A stretch of 64,000 bases of DNA from Granulicella sp. WH15 (GTDB lineage: Bacteria; Acidobacteriota; Terriglobia; Terriglobales; Acidobacteriaceae), in contig NZ_CP042596.1 of assembly GCF_009914315.1 (NCBI RefSeq), positions 2,356,001 to 2,420,000 on the forward strand, in the 5' to 3' direction. Every line of letters begins with the position of its first letter. Positions within the stretch are counted from its first letter, which is position 1. Position numbers and translations under genes: made by a program. The notes under the pieces were generated by a model. That model ran no database searches and was not told where the DNA came from. It worked only from the letters and a program-made list of their open reading frames with translations. Of the stretch, positions 46,746 to 55,759 are shown piece after piece.

Positions 46746-47600
46746 ATGCTGGAAGAGAGTATCCCGAAGTCTCCCGAGGAAGTCTCTGGGACGATTGCGA
46801 TGCCTGCGCCCTCGGCGTGGCCGATGGTACTGGCGCTCGGGCTTTCATTGATCGTTGCCGGAATGGTGACGCATTGGCTTGTCAGCCTCCTTGGCTTGAT
46901 TCTGGCCGGACGCGCAATCGTCGGATGGTTCCAAAGCGATTTCCCCCATGAGAAGCATGTCTTGGAACCAGTCGACTATACGGTGGTCGAGATCACCAGT
47001 TCCCGCTCCACGCGCATTCAACTTCCGATTGGAACGAACCACCGGAAGCTTCTTCCGATTGAGACATTCAGCATCACGGCGGGCATCAAGGGAGGCATCG
47101 TAGGAGGAATTGCGATGATTGTGCCCGCTACCCTCTACGGAGTTCTCCGCTATCACAGCATTTGGTACGCGGCTAACCTTCTTGCAGCTGGAGGCTTTGT
47201 CAGCTGGGCTGGAGAAACGAACGCGTTTCTGGGTGAGTTCCATTTGCGCGGTTTACTTGCCGCGGCTGGTATCCATAGTTTTGTCTCGGTACTTGTCGGC
47301 CTTCTCTATGGGGCTATGTTGCCAATGTTCCCCAGAAAGCCGATCCTGACTGCCGGCTTCTTCGCTCCTCTTCTCTGGACGAGCATTCTCTACGAGGCAC
47401 TCGACATCATCAGTCCTATTCTCAATCAACGAATCGATTGGGTGTGGTTCATCGCGTCCCAAGTCGCCTTCGGGCTGGTCTGCGGGTACATTGTGAACCT
47501 GCAGGTCAAAGTGAGAACTCCACAATTTCAGGCTCTGCCGTTCTCAGTCCGCGCAGGCATTCAGAGTGATAGCTCCACGACGAAAGACGATGCCCAATGA
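46746..47600 (+). CDS. Membrane protein of the caa3 operon, unknown function
   Basis: A 284-residue protein. Residues about 20-60 hold two helices like the small subunit IV found after subunit III in other operons (WPMVLALGLSLIVAGMVTHW). The rest adds about five helices (GGIVGGIAMIVPATLYGVL, LLWTSILYEALDIISP). It could be a fusion of subunit IV with an integral membrane domain; no family with known function is recognised. AAGGAGG lies just before the ATG, and its end overlaps the next gene by four bases (ATGA). Confidence 0.7.
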   Translation: MLEESIPKSPEEVSGTIAMPAPSAWPMVLALGLSLIVAGMVTHWLVSLLGLILAGRAIVGWFQSDFPHEKHVLEPVDYTVVEITSSRSTRIQLPIGTNHRKLLPIETFSITAGIKGGIVGGIAMIVPATLYGVLRYHSIWYAANLLAAGGFVSWAGETNAFLGEFHLRGLLAAAGIHSFVSVLVGLLYGAMLPMFPRKPILTAGFFAPLLWTSILYEALDIISPILNQRIDWVWFIASQVAFGLVCGYIVNLQVKVRTPQFQALPFSVRAGIQSDSSTTKDDAQ

Positions 47601-48346
47601 ACTCGAAGCAAAATCTCGTTTTTCGTGCCGCGATGGTCTTTCTGGTCTGTAGCGTCGCTGGCCTGAATGGATGTAAGCGTATCCATGGACGGCCCGGCCC
47701 TGACCCGGAGGTTCCGCGACCCGAGCAGGTACTCTCCTTTGACGTCCTCTATAAACAGAACTGCGCGGCTTGTCACGGAGAGAACGGTCAGCATGGAGCC
47801 TCCCTTGCCCTCAATAACCCCGTCTACCTCGCAGTCGCAAGGGAGGAAAATCTTCGCAATGTGATCGCGAAGGGAGCCCCCTCGACCTTGATGCCTCCCT
47901 TTGCTATCGGCTCCGGAGGAACGTTGACGGATCAGCAGGTCGGCATCCTTACGCGGGGAATGGTTGAGCGATGGAGCACTCCGGCGATTTCCCTGCAGAC
48001 TCCCCCGCCCTATAGAAGTGAGCTACAAGGCGATGCTCAAAGAGGACATCAGGCGTTTGCCTCCTTTTGTTCCCGATGCCATGGAGCATCCGGAGAAGGC
48101 GGGTCCATTCCAGAGATGCCCGCTGCGGGCAAGGTCGGGTCGATCGTCGATCCTGCGTATTTGGCTCTGATGAGCGATCAAGGACTAAGGAGCATCGTGA
48201 TTGCCGGGCGATCGGATGAAGGCATGCCTGATTGGCGTTCGGATGGAGCTCAGGCCATGACGGATCAGCAGATCACCGACATCCTGAGTTGGCTCGCGTC
48301 GCAACGTGTCGCAGATCCAGGTCAACCGTACCGTTCGCACCCGTAA
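47597..48346 (+). CDS. Dihaem cytochrome c lipoprotein
   Basis: A 249-residue protein with a lipoprotein signal (LNGC, Cys near 27) and two class I cytochrome c domains: CAACH at 56-60 and CSRCH at 158-162. It is anchored outside the membrane between the bc part and the caa3 part of the operon, so it likely carries electrons from the Rieske/cytochrome b complex to the oxidase, in place of a cytochrome c1. ATG overlaps the previous stop. Confidence 0.9.
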   Translation: MNSKQNLVFRAAMVFLVCSVAGLNGCKRIHGRPGPDPEVPRPEQVLSFDVLYKQNCAACHGENGQHGASLALNNPVYLAVAREENLRNVIAKGAPSTLMPPFAIGSGGTLTDQQVGILTRGMVERWSTPAISLQTPPPYRSELQGDAQRGHQAFASFCSRCHGASGEGGSIPEMPAAGKVGSIVDPAYLALMSDQGLRSIVIAGRSDEGMPDWRSDGAQAMTDQQITDILSWLASQRVADPGQPYRSHP

Positions 48347-48386
48347 ACCAGAAAGACATGATATTTCGCAGAGGAGTTGCATCCAG

Positions 48387-49046
48387 ATGACCGAGAACGA
48401 TCCACTTCACCCAACCGCCATCGTGGCGGGTCCAGACCCCGCGAAGGCTGCTGGACATTCACGGCGCGTCTTCCTGTTCAAGCTCGCTCTCGTTGTAAAC
48501 GGTGCTGTCGGAGCGGTGTTGGCAATTCCGCTCGTTGGCTATCTTCTCGGGCCTGCCCTGAAGAAGGCCGGCAGTAGCAACTCCTGGATCGATCTTGGTC
48601 CTATCACCAACTTCCCCGAAGGGGAGACCCGGCTTGTGAACTTTCGTAATCCGGTGACCACGGAGTGGGACGGCCAAACCGGAGATATTCCGTGCTGGGT
48701 TCGCAGGGTATCTGCTGACAAGTTTCAGGTCTTCGCGATCAACTGCGCCCATCTCGGGTGCCCCGTTCGCTGGTTTGCTCAGTCCAAGCTCTTTATGTGC
48801 CCCTGCCACGGCGGAGCCTACTACGAGGACGGGTCGCGAGCCTCAGGCCCTCCCGAACGAGGTCTCTTCGAGTATGACCATCGGCTCAAGGGTGGTCAGC
48901 TGCTCATCAGTGCTGGCAAGATGCCCACACTAGCGACTCAGTCGAGAATGGAAACGCCTCTAACGCAGATCGAAGGGGTTTGCGTCGGATCTAAGCTCGC
49001 GACCATGGATAAGCCAGAGCCGAGGTGCGGATCATGCCAGACCTAA
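48387..49046 (+). CDS. qcrA: Rieske iron-sulfur protein of the bc complex
   Basis: A 219-residue Rieske subunit. Its N-terminal HSRRVFLFKLALVVNGAVG is a membrane anchor with a Tat-like Arg pair. The [2Fe-2S] ligands are CAHLGCPV and CPCHGGAYY. The C-terminal GSCQT contributes extra Cys residues. It pairs with the downstream cytochrome b gene, which begins 12 bp before its stop. ATG 48387 is used because upstream codons lack an anchor. Confidence 0.93.
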   Translation: MTENDPLHPTAIVAGPDPAKAAGHSRRVFLFKLALVVNGAVGAVLAIPLVGYLLGPALKKAGSSNSWIDLGPITNFPEGETRLVNFRNPVTTEWDGQTGDIPCWVRRVSADKFQVFAINCAHLGCPVRWFAQSKLFMCPCHGGAYYEDGSRASGPPERGLFEYDHRLKGGQLLISAGKMPTLATQSRMETPLTQIEGVCVGSKLATMDKPEPRCGSCQT

Positions 49047-50533
49047 AGCAGAGTTCTATCAATATCTACAACTGGTTCGAACGAAGGCTCGGATTAGGCG
49101 GCCCGATCATCGAAGCCGCCGAGCATGAGGTTCCAGCAAATACCTCGAGCTGGTGGTACGTCTTTGGCAGCGCGGCGACCGTCGTGCTCGTTCTTCAGGT
49201 CATGACCGGCATTATGCTGGCGCTCGTATATGCTCCGACCGCTGGGCACGCATGGAGTAGCCTTCAGTTTCTCGATCACAATGTCCGGCTCGGATGGTTC
49301 CTGCGCGCTATGCACGGCTGGGGATCGGATTTCATGATCGCTATCGTCCTGATCCATATGGCGCAGGTGTTTCTATTCGGGGCTTATAAGTTTCCCCGAG
49401 AACTCACCTGGATCATTGGAGTGTTCCTTCTTCTTTTGACATTGGGGATGGCCTTTACAGGGCAGGTACTGCGCTTCGATCAAGATGCCTATTGGGGACT
49501 AGGTATCGGCGCATCGATCGCCAGCCGGGTGCCGTTCGTTGGAGGATGGCTGGTAGACCTCATGCTCGGCGGACCGATCATCGCGGGGCCCACGCTCTCG
49601 CGGTTCTTCGCACTCCACGTGTTCGTGATTCCGGGCATCCTGCTCGCATGCGTCGGTCTTCATGTCTGGATGGTGTTGCGGTTAGGAATCAATGACTGGC
49701 CGATGCCAGGACGTCTGGTCAAGAAATCCACCTATGAGCGCGAGTATCACGAGCTCACCGAGAAAACAGGCATTCCGTTTGTCCCCGATGCGGCGTGGAA
49801 AGACGCGATCTTTGCTGCGGCCATTATGTTGTCGGTCATCGCGTGCGCGTTGTGGTTTGGGCCCTTTGGGCCAACCGGACAGCCGGACCCCACGATCATC
49901 GAGACTGCTCCGAAACCTGATTTCGCGTTTCTTTGGATCTACGCCGTGTTGGCGTATCTTCCGCCCAGTCTTGAAACACCGGTACTCTTCATCGCACCTG
50001 TTCTCGGTATCGGAGCCATGCTTCTGCTACCGCTAGTCTCGGGTGAAGGAGAGAAGCATTGGTCCCGAAGGCCTGTAGCAGTACTTATGGTTGCGGTAAT
50101 CGCTGTCACTCTGGGAGCCTTCACGCGTCTCGGCACATACACTCCGTGGAGTCCTGTGATGAATGCCTGGAGCAGCCTCTCTACCCCGGCGGCCTACCTC
50201 ACGCACCGCACCCCACTCGAACGTGAGGGTGCGGTGGTTCTCCAGAACAAGCAGTGCCGAAATTGCCATTCAATCGGAGGAGAGGGTGGCCTTCGTGGTC
50301 CCGCTCTCGACACAATTGCATCCCGGATGACAGAGGACCAGATCATTCGGCAGGTGTTGCAAGGCGACGGAAACATGCCAGCCTATGGCAATGCGCTGAA
50401 TCCATCTGAGACAACGGCTCTGGTTCGTTTTCTAATGACACTCCGCGACGACAATGTTCCTCCTGCGATCGACGCTTCTCGCCGCCTAGCTTCGTCGGGC
50501 ACTGCACATCCCAATTCGCAGTCGACTCATTAA
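49034..50533 (+). CDS. qcrB: Cytochrome b with C-terminal fused cytochrome c
   Basis: A 499-residue fusion. Residues 1 to about 375 are cytochrome b (b6/subunit IV-like) with haem ligands in RAMHGWGSDFM and RFFALHVFVIPG, and DWPMPG between. At the Qo position LPPSLETPV takes the place of PEWY. The C-terminal domain is a cytochrome c with CRNCH at 408-412 and a Met ligand in GNMPAYG. It oxidises quinol and passes electrons to c haems of the same operon. An in-frame GTG at 49025 is an alternative start. Confidence 0.93.
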   Translation: MPDLKQSSINIYNWFERRLGLGGPIIEAAEHEVPANTSSWWYVFGSAATVVLVLQVMTGIMLALVYAPTAGHAWSSLQFLDHNVRLGWFLRAMHGWGSDFMIAIVLIHMAQVFLFGAYKFPRELTWIIGVFLLLLTLGMAFTGQVLRFDQDAYWGLGIGASIASRVPFVGGWLVDLMLGGPIIAGPTLSRFFALHVFVIPGILLACVGLHVWMVLRLGINDWPMPGRLVKKSTYEREYHELTEKTGIPFVPDAAWKDAIFAAAIMLSVIACALWFGPFGPTGQPDPTIIETAPKPDFAFLWIYAVLAYLPPSLETPVLFIAPVLGIGAMLLLPLVSGEGEKHWSRRPVAVLMVAVIAVTLGAFTRLGTYTPWSPVMNAWSSLSTPAAYLTHRTPLEREGAVVLQNKQCRNCHSIGGEGGLRGPALDTIASRMTEDQIIRQVLQGDGNMPAYGNALNPSETTALVRFLMTLRDDNVPPAIDASRRLASSGTAHPNSQSTH

Positions 50534-50549
50534 GGAGTAGCGCGGGACT

Positions 50550-51389
50550 ATGTCTTCTGAGGTCCAAAACATCCTCCAGGAGTGGTCGCCTCCAATCTTT
50601 CTCTCGTCGACATTGCTGCTTTGCGCAGCCGTCTACATTCGCGGGTGGGCCCTGATCCGGAAGACGAGACTCACTCTGTTTCCTGCATGGAGACTTGGTT
50701 CCTTTCTGCTCGGTCTAGATATTATCTGGTTTGCCGTTGGTTCCCCGCTGGATGGGTTCGCCGATGCGATGCTTAGTGCCCACATGGTGGAACACCTCTT
50801 GCTGATGTCGTTCGTGCCGCCACTACTCCTGCTGGGAAACCCACAAGTTCCGATGCTGCGCGGCATGCATGGAAAAGTTACACGGTGGGTATTGGCACCA
50901 GTGTTGAGATCGCGCTTCCTGCGCCATCTCGGCCACTTTCTAACCAAACCTATTGTTGCCTGGTTAGGGATGAATTTAATGTTCCTGATATGGCATATCC
51001 CTACTGCTTACGACTTCGCATTAGAGCATGAGGGGTGGCACATCTTTGAACACGTCTGTTTCCTTGCCACATCGATCCTGTTTTGGTGGCCGCTTATTCG
51101 TCCATGGCCCACAGACGCTCATTACCCGGGATGGCACATGCTGCCGTATTTGGTGGGGGCGGACATCGTCAATACCGCGCTCTCCGCGTTTCTCGCATTC
51201 TGTGATCGGCCGGTCTACTCCTACTATCTGGAACAACCGAATCCATTCCATCTATCACCTTTGGGCGATCAGATGGCTGGTGCAGTGGTCATGTGGGTCG
51301 TTGGTTCGCTTGCGTTTCTGGTCCCGGCGGTATTCGTCACGATCAGGCTTCTACAACAGAACAAGACATCGAAACTTGCGTTTTCCTAA
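50550..51389 (+). CDS. ctaG: Cytochrome c oxidase assembly protein, CtaG (caa3) family
   Basis: A 279-residue membrane protein with seven predicted helices. Family motifs: LSAHMVEHLLLMSFVPPLLLLGNP, LIWHIPTAYDFALEH and HIFEHVCFLATSILFWWPLI. This is the Bacillus-type caa3_CtaG family, needed for assembly of caa3 oxidase and probably Cu insertion; it is unrelated to the CtaG/Cox11 of Proteobacteria. It is the last gene of the operon. Confidence 0.92.
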   Translation: MSSEVQNILQEWSPPIFLSSTLLLCAAVYIRGWALIRKTRLTLFPAWRLGSFLLGLDIIWFAVGSPLDGFADAMLSAHMVEHLLLMSFVPPLLLLGNPQVPMLRGMHGKVTRWVLAPVLRSRFLRHLGHFLTKPIVAWLGMNLMFLIWHIPTAYDFALEHEGWHIFEHVCFLATSILFWWPLIRPWPTDAHYPGWHMLPYLVGADIVNTALSAFLAFCDRPVYSYYLEQPNPFHLSPLGDQMAGAVVMWVVGSLAFLVPAVFVTIRLLQQNKTSKLAFS

Positions 51390-51517
51390 CTACGTCTTAG
51401 GCCGGTCGAAACTATGAGCTACACCCAACGGCACCTCGACACGACGCACGCTCAGAATCGACCCCGCAGGTCACCCCCTACGGGAGCCTACGCTCGGAGT
51501 TGGAGCATCTATTTGGC

Positions 51518-51838
51518 TCAGCTCTTATCGTTCGCAAGCCGTTCACGGTCGCAGACCGCACGAACATCGAGCGCCTCAATTTCACTTTCGAGCCGCGTGC
51601 GACGGATAGCGTCTCCAAATCCCTGGTGGTTACCCAATTCAATTCCCCGAGCTAACTCTTCGAGTTGTTCGAGCTCCCGTTCGTCTTCTGCAAACCGTTT
51701 GCTGTCGGCAATTTATTCCTCGGACATATCGGTTTCCAATCTTCGAGAACTCTCGATTGTTTCTCTGTGCCACTGTTGCTCTATCGAATTTACCGCTTCG
51801 TTGCGGCCCTTGACACTACAGAAACATATAGTGCGCAT
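51518..51838 (-). pseudogene. Short coiled-coil protein with an in-frame stop
   Basis: The minus-strand frame from ATG 51838 reads MRTICFCSVKGRNEAVNSIE and continues as charged helix. TAA at 51715-51713 interrupts it after 41 codons, and the same frame then runs on for 64 more codons with the same character (FAEDERELEQLEELARGIEL) to TGA 51518. The continuity of composition across the stop suggests a nonsense-mutated gene. The overlapping plus-strand frame is Ser-rich, as expected for the antisense of such a sequence. Function unknown. Confidence 0.4.
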
Positions 51839-52258
51839 CCTCGGCACGCCGCCACATGGTCCACATGAAAAAGGTGTAGACGCGAGAAACGGGAGTTATC
51901 TTCTGCACGCTCTTGAATTACGTTCCCGTTGCTGCTCAGCACAGCGTAAACAACTGACGGTGCGGCCAGCGCCGAGAGGAATCTTCTGTCGAACCACTAT
52001 CGTTATATGGAAAATCCGAGGAACGCCGGTCCTGCGTTCCTCACAACGTCAGCATCGCAAGGAAACACGGTTGTATCATTGGATCGGGTACTTCCCTACC
52101 AAAATGATTACTTGAAGCAGGTCGCATTGCAGTGCAGTGGAATGGAGCATCGCTTCGCGAAGCCTCCTATAGCAGCGCCAGCAATACTTTTGCGGTAGCG
52201 TCTAACCGTATTGCATTTGAATGATGTATCAGAAGAATGATCTGAACGAGGAGCATCC
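51839..52258. other. Region upstream of the formate dehydrogenase gene
   Basis: 420 bp, no gene or known regulatory motif recognised. It should contain the fdh promoter. CGAGGAG (52249-52255) is the ribosome binding site. Confidence 0.4.
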
Positions 52259-55200
52259 ATGAGCCAAGTAGAGACTGTCACTACCCGCAAAATAGATCCG
52301 CAGATTGGCCGCTCTCAAGTGGAGATATCTGTCGACGGTGAGACAGTCTCCGCTAGCGAGGGCGAGCTGCTGGTGGAAGCTGTCCTCCGACACAAAGAAA
52401 TTCCGCACATCTGTTATCACTCTCCCCTCATGGGACCGATCCAGACTTGCGACACTTGCATGGTCGAAGTAGATGGGAAGCTCGTAAGATCGTGCGGGAC
52501 GAAGGTCACGGCAGGCATGAAGGTCCTGGCAGAGTCGGCCCGTGCCAAAGACGCTCGGGCTGAAGCTTTCGATGTGATTCTCGGTAACCACATGCTCTAC
52601 TGCACCGTCTGCGACAACAACAACGAGAACTGCAGGGTCCACAACACCGCCTTGGAGCTGAATGTTCAGCACCAGGAGCACCCATTTACGCCCAAGCCAT
52701 ATGAAGTAGATATGTCGAACCCCTTCTATCGGTACGATCCGAGCCAATGCATTCTCTGCGGGCAATGTGTGCAGGCATGTCAAACGGTTGAGGTGAACGA
52801 GACCCTATCCATCGGCTGGGAACTGGATCATCCACGAGTTCTCTGGGATGGTGGAATGCAGATAGCTGGGTCCAGTTGCGTCTCTTGCGGTCATTGCGTG
52901 ACGGTCTGCCCTTGCAATGCATTGATGGAGAAGTCGATGCTCGGTGAGGCCGGATTTTTGAGTGGTATGCCGAAGGCTGCGCTCGACAAGTTGATCGACG
53001 TGGTAAAGGCTGTCGAACCGGAGATGGGTTACGGCGCAATTATGCAAGTCTCACAGACCGAGTCAAAGATGCGCGAAGAGCGCACCAAGCGCACTAAGAC
53101 GGTCTGCACTTATTGCGGCGTCGGATGCAGCTATGACGTCTGGACAAAGGATCGAAAGATTCTCAAGATCGTTCCTCTACACGGTGATGCAAACCAGATC
53201 TCGACCTGTGTCAAAGGCAAGTTTGGATGGGATTTTGTTAACCATGAAGATCGCCTTCAGGCACCTCTGATCCGGGAAGGCAGTGGGTTCCGAGAAGCAA
53301 CGTGGGACGAGGCCCTGAGCTTCATCTCGACAAAGTTGACCGGCATCAAAGAAAAGCACGGAGCCGATTCAATCGGCGTCATCGTGTCGTCGAAGACGAC
53401 CAATGAAGATGGCTTCCTCATGCAGAAGCTGGCGAGAGCCGTGATCGGAACGAACAACGTCGACAACTGCTCTCGCTACTGCCAGTCTCCCGCTACGATG
53501 GGACTGTTTCGAACGGTCGGTTATGGTGGAGACTCCGGCTCCATTGAAGACATCGGTCGTTCCGCTTTGGTGATGATCGTTGGCGCGAACAGCGCGGAGA
53601 GTCACCCAGTGCTCGCGACTCGGGTCAAGCGCGCCCACAAGCTTCACGGACAGCGGTTGATCGTCGCCGATCCTCGAGCCAATGAGATGGCCGAACGCGC
53701 GGACATTTACTTCCGTCCTCGCCCCGGTACGGATCTGGTGTGGCTCTGTGCGATGAGCCGTTACATGTTCGATAACGGACATGCGAAATTGGAGTTCCTC
53801 GACAAATGGGTGAACGGCGTGGACGAGTATCGTAAGAGCCTCGAACCCTTCACGATGGAGTACGCATCGAGAATTTGCGAGATTCCCCTTGAAACACTGG
53901 AACGGATTGCACAAGAGATAGTAGCTGCCGAGACGATGTGCATTTTGTGGGCGATGGGCATCACCCAGCACATTGCAGCGTCTGACGGTTCGACGGCGAT
54001 CTCGAATCTCCTTCTCGTCACTGGAAACTATATGCGGCCAGGCTGCGGCGCATACCCACTCCGCGGCCACAACAACGTCCAGGGCGCAAGCGATATCGGT
54101 GCCATGCCCAATAGCTATCCCGGATATCAGGACGTCACTGATCCAACCATCCGAGAAGAATATGAGAAGAGTTGGAACGTCAAGCTTTCGCCCAACCGTG
54201 GCCTCGACAACCATCAAATGGTCGAGGCAATCTACGAAGGAAAGCTCAAGGCTATTTATCTGGCTGGCGAGGACATGATTTCTGCCGATTCCAACGCCAA
54301 TGTGGTCGCCGGGGCGTTCGAGAAGCTTGATCTCTTCGTCGTTCAGGATATTTTCTTCAGCGAGACCTGCCGATACGCTGATGTCGTGCTCCCTGGCGCC
54401 CCAGCGCTCGAGAAAGACGGGACATTTACGAACACCGAGCGACGAATTCAACGTCTTTATCAGGCTCTGCCGGAGATGGGCGACAGCAAGGCTGACTGGA
54501 AGATCACACAGGATATTGCCAATCGTCTCGGAGCAAACTGGAACTACAAACATCCGTCTGAAATTATGGACGAACTTGCCTCGTTGTCCCCTCTCTACCG
54601 AGGCGTGAACTATGAAAGGCTCGAGGGTTACAACACCCTCCAATGGCCAGTTGCAGAGGACGGAACTGATCAGCCAATTCTCTACCTGGACGGCTTCGCC
54701 TTTCCGGATAAGAAAGCAAGACTGTATCCAGTAGGGTTTCACGAGCCTACCGAAGCGTTGAATGATGAGTTCGATCTTTTCCTGAATAACGGAAGGCTTC
54801 TTGAGCATTTTCACGAGGGCAACATGACCTACCGGGTTTCTGGTATTCGAGAGGAAACACCCGAACGTTATCTCGAAATCTCAGAGGAGTTGGCAAAGGA
54901 ACGCGGATTGGAATCAGGGCGCTGGGTACGGGTGACAAGCCGGCATGGGTCCCTGAAGATCAAGGTTCTGGTCACTTCTCGCGTCTACGGAAAACAGGTC
55001 TATCTTCCTCTATTGTCACGTGAAGGTCCCATCAACATTCTCACCGGATCTCAGGCGGATGCGGCAACGAACACACCCGCGTACAAGGAGACGGCAGTCA
55101 ACATAAGGGTCCTTCCGGAACAGGGATCAAATCCTCTTCAACGGCACAACTTCCGATACTCAGGCAAGCCCACACCCCAACCAGGAGTAGAGGTGGAGCG

Positions 55201-55270
55201 CAAATGGAAGCGCAAGGACTATCGGATGCCCGGCTCCGAAACTCTTGTTCAGATTCAACCCCAGAAATAA
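52259..55270 (+). CDS. fdhA: Formate dehydrogenase, molybdenum/tungsten catalytic subunit
   Basis: A 1003-residue enzyme oxidising formate to CO2. N-terminal [2Fe-2S] domain (Cys in ICYHSPLMGPIQTCDTC and RSC, about 49-81); NuoG-like His/Cys cluster region (CTVCDNNNENC); two [4Fe-4S] sites (CILCGQCVQAC, CVSCGHCVTVC); the [4Fe-4S] of the catalytic part (TVCTYCGVGCSYD); and the bis-MGD domain. The metal ligand is C408 (NCSRYCQSPA), so it is a Cys not a selenocysteine enzyme. The build matches B. subtilis YrhE/YjgC. No separate NAD-binding subunit is encoded nearby, so the electron acceptor is unclear. Confidence 0.93.
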   Translation: MSQVETVTTRKIDPQIGRSQVEISVDGETVSASEGELLVEAVLRHKEIPHICYHSPLMGPIQTCDTCMVEVDGKLVRSCGTKVTAGMKVLAESARAKDARAEAFDVILGNHMLYCTVCDNNNENCRVHNTALELNVQHQEHPFTPKPYEVDMSNPFYRYDPSQCILCGQCVQACQTVEVNETLSIGWELDHPRVLWDGGMQIAGSSCVSCGHCVTVCPCNALMEKSMLGEAGFLSGMPKAALDKLIDVVKAVEPEMGYGAIMQVSQTESKMREERTKRTKTVCTYCGVGCSYDVWTKDRKILKIVPLHGDANQISTCVKGKFGWDFVNHEDRLQAPLIREGSGFREATWDEALSFISTKLTGIKEKHGADSIGVIVSSKTTNEDGFLMQKLARAVIGTNNVDNCSRYCQSPATMGLFRTVGYGGDSGSIEDIGRSALVMIVGANSAESHPVLATRVKRAHKLHGQRLIVADPRANEMAERADIYFRPRPGTDLVWLCAMSRYMFDNGHAKLEFLDKWVNGVDEYRKSLEPFTMEYASRICEIPLETLERIAQEIVAAETMCILWAMGITQHIAASDGSTAISNLLLVTGNYMRPGCGAYPLRGHNNVQGASDIGAMPNSYPGYQDVTDPTIREEYEKSWNVKLSPNRGLDNHQMVEAIYEGKLKAIYLAGEDMISADSNANVVAGAFEKLDLFVVQDIFFSETCRYADVVLPGAPALEKDGTFTNTERRIQRLYQALPEMGDSKADWKITQDIANRLGANWNYKHPSEIMDELASLSPLYRGVNYERLEGYNTLQWPVAEDGTDQPILYLDGFAFPDKKARLYPVGFHEPTEALNDEFDLFLNNGRLLEHFHEGNMTYRVSGIREETPERYLEISEELAKERGLESGRWVRVTSRHGSLKIKVLVTSRVYGKQVYLPLLSREGPINILTGSQADAATNTPAYKETAVNIRVLPEQGSNPLQRHNFRYSGKPTPQPGVEVERKWKRKDYRMPGSETLVQIQPQK

Positions 55271-55291
55271 GGGGAGAAAGGCAAGGACGAT

Positions 55292-55750
55292 ATGGCAGTA
55301 GCTGTCGATTTCCGCGAGTTCACTCCCCGCAATTCAAGGGAGGATCTTATCCGCAAGGTGGAGCACGCCCCCGTAGAGCATGCAGAGGCAGTCCTTGCCG
55401 CCTACGACTTACTGCAGCGTTTGCATGAGAAGGGGATCATCGACCTTCTGAATGGTCTTCTCAGCGCGGGCGATACCGTGGTCGACCACGTTGTCGATGT
55501 CGTCTCCTCGAAGGAGGCCGTCACCGCACTGCGAATTGGACTTATCTTCACAAACCTGCTCAGTTCCATCGACGCCGATAAGTTGCACGCAGTCATCGCG
55601 GACGCTGAGAACGAAACACCCTCCCTGCTGTCGATCGGGAAGCAAGCGACCTCGAAAGATGCCAGGCGGGGGATGGCTGCGGCTGTCGGACTGCTCAATG
55701 TATTCGGGGCTGCCCTGCGAACCGCCAACGAAGGCAAGAAGAAAAGTTAG
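55292..55750 (+). CDS. DUF1641 protein paired with formate dehydrogenase
   Basis: A 152-residue helical protein of the DUF1641 family (LLSAGDTVVDHVVDVVSSKEAVTALRIGLIFTNLLSSID), homologous to YrhD, which adjoins the YrhE formate dehydrogenase in Bacillus. GGGGAGAAAGG precedes the ATG. Its regular pairing with this enzyme class suggests a subunit or assembly factor. Confidence 0.85.
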   Translation: MAVAVDFREFTPRNSREDLIRKVEHAPVEHAEAVLAAYDLLQRLHEKGIIDLLNGLLSAGDTVVDHVVDVVSSKEAVTALRIGLIFTNLLSSIDADKLHAVIADAENETPSLLSIGKQATSKDARRGMAAAVGLLNVFGAALRTANEGKKKS

Positions 55751-55759
55751 CATAGCGTC

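Noticed and set aside
51414-52115. 233-codon plus-strand open frame after ctaG
   Set aside because: Serine-rich composition fits the antisense of the coiled-coil remnant at 51518-51838; no family features.
53369-54814. 481-codon minus-strand open frame
   Set aside because: It lies entirely inside the formate dehydrogenase gene, has no family features, and is the antisense shadow of a well-conserved protein.
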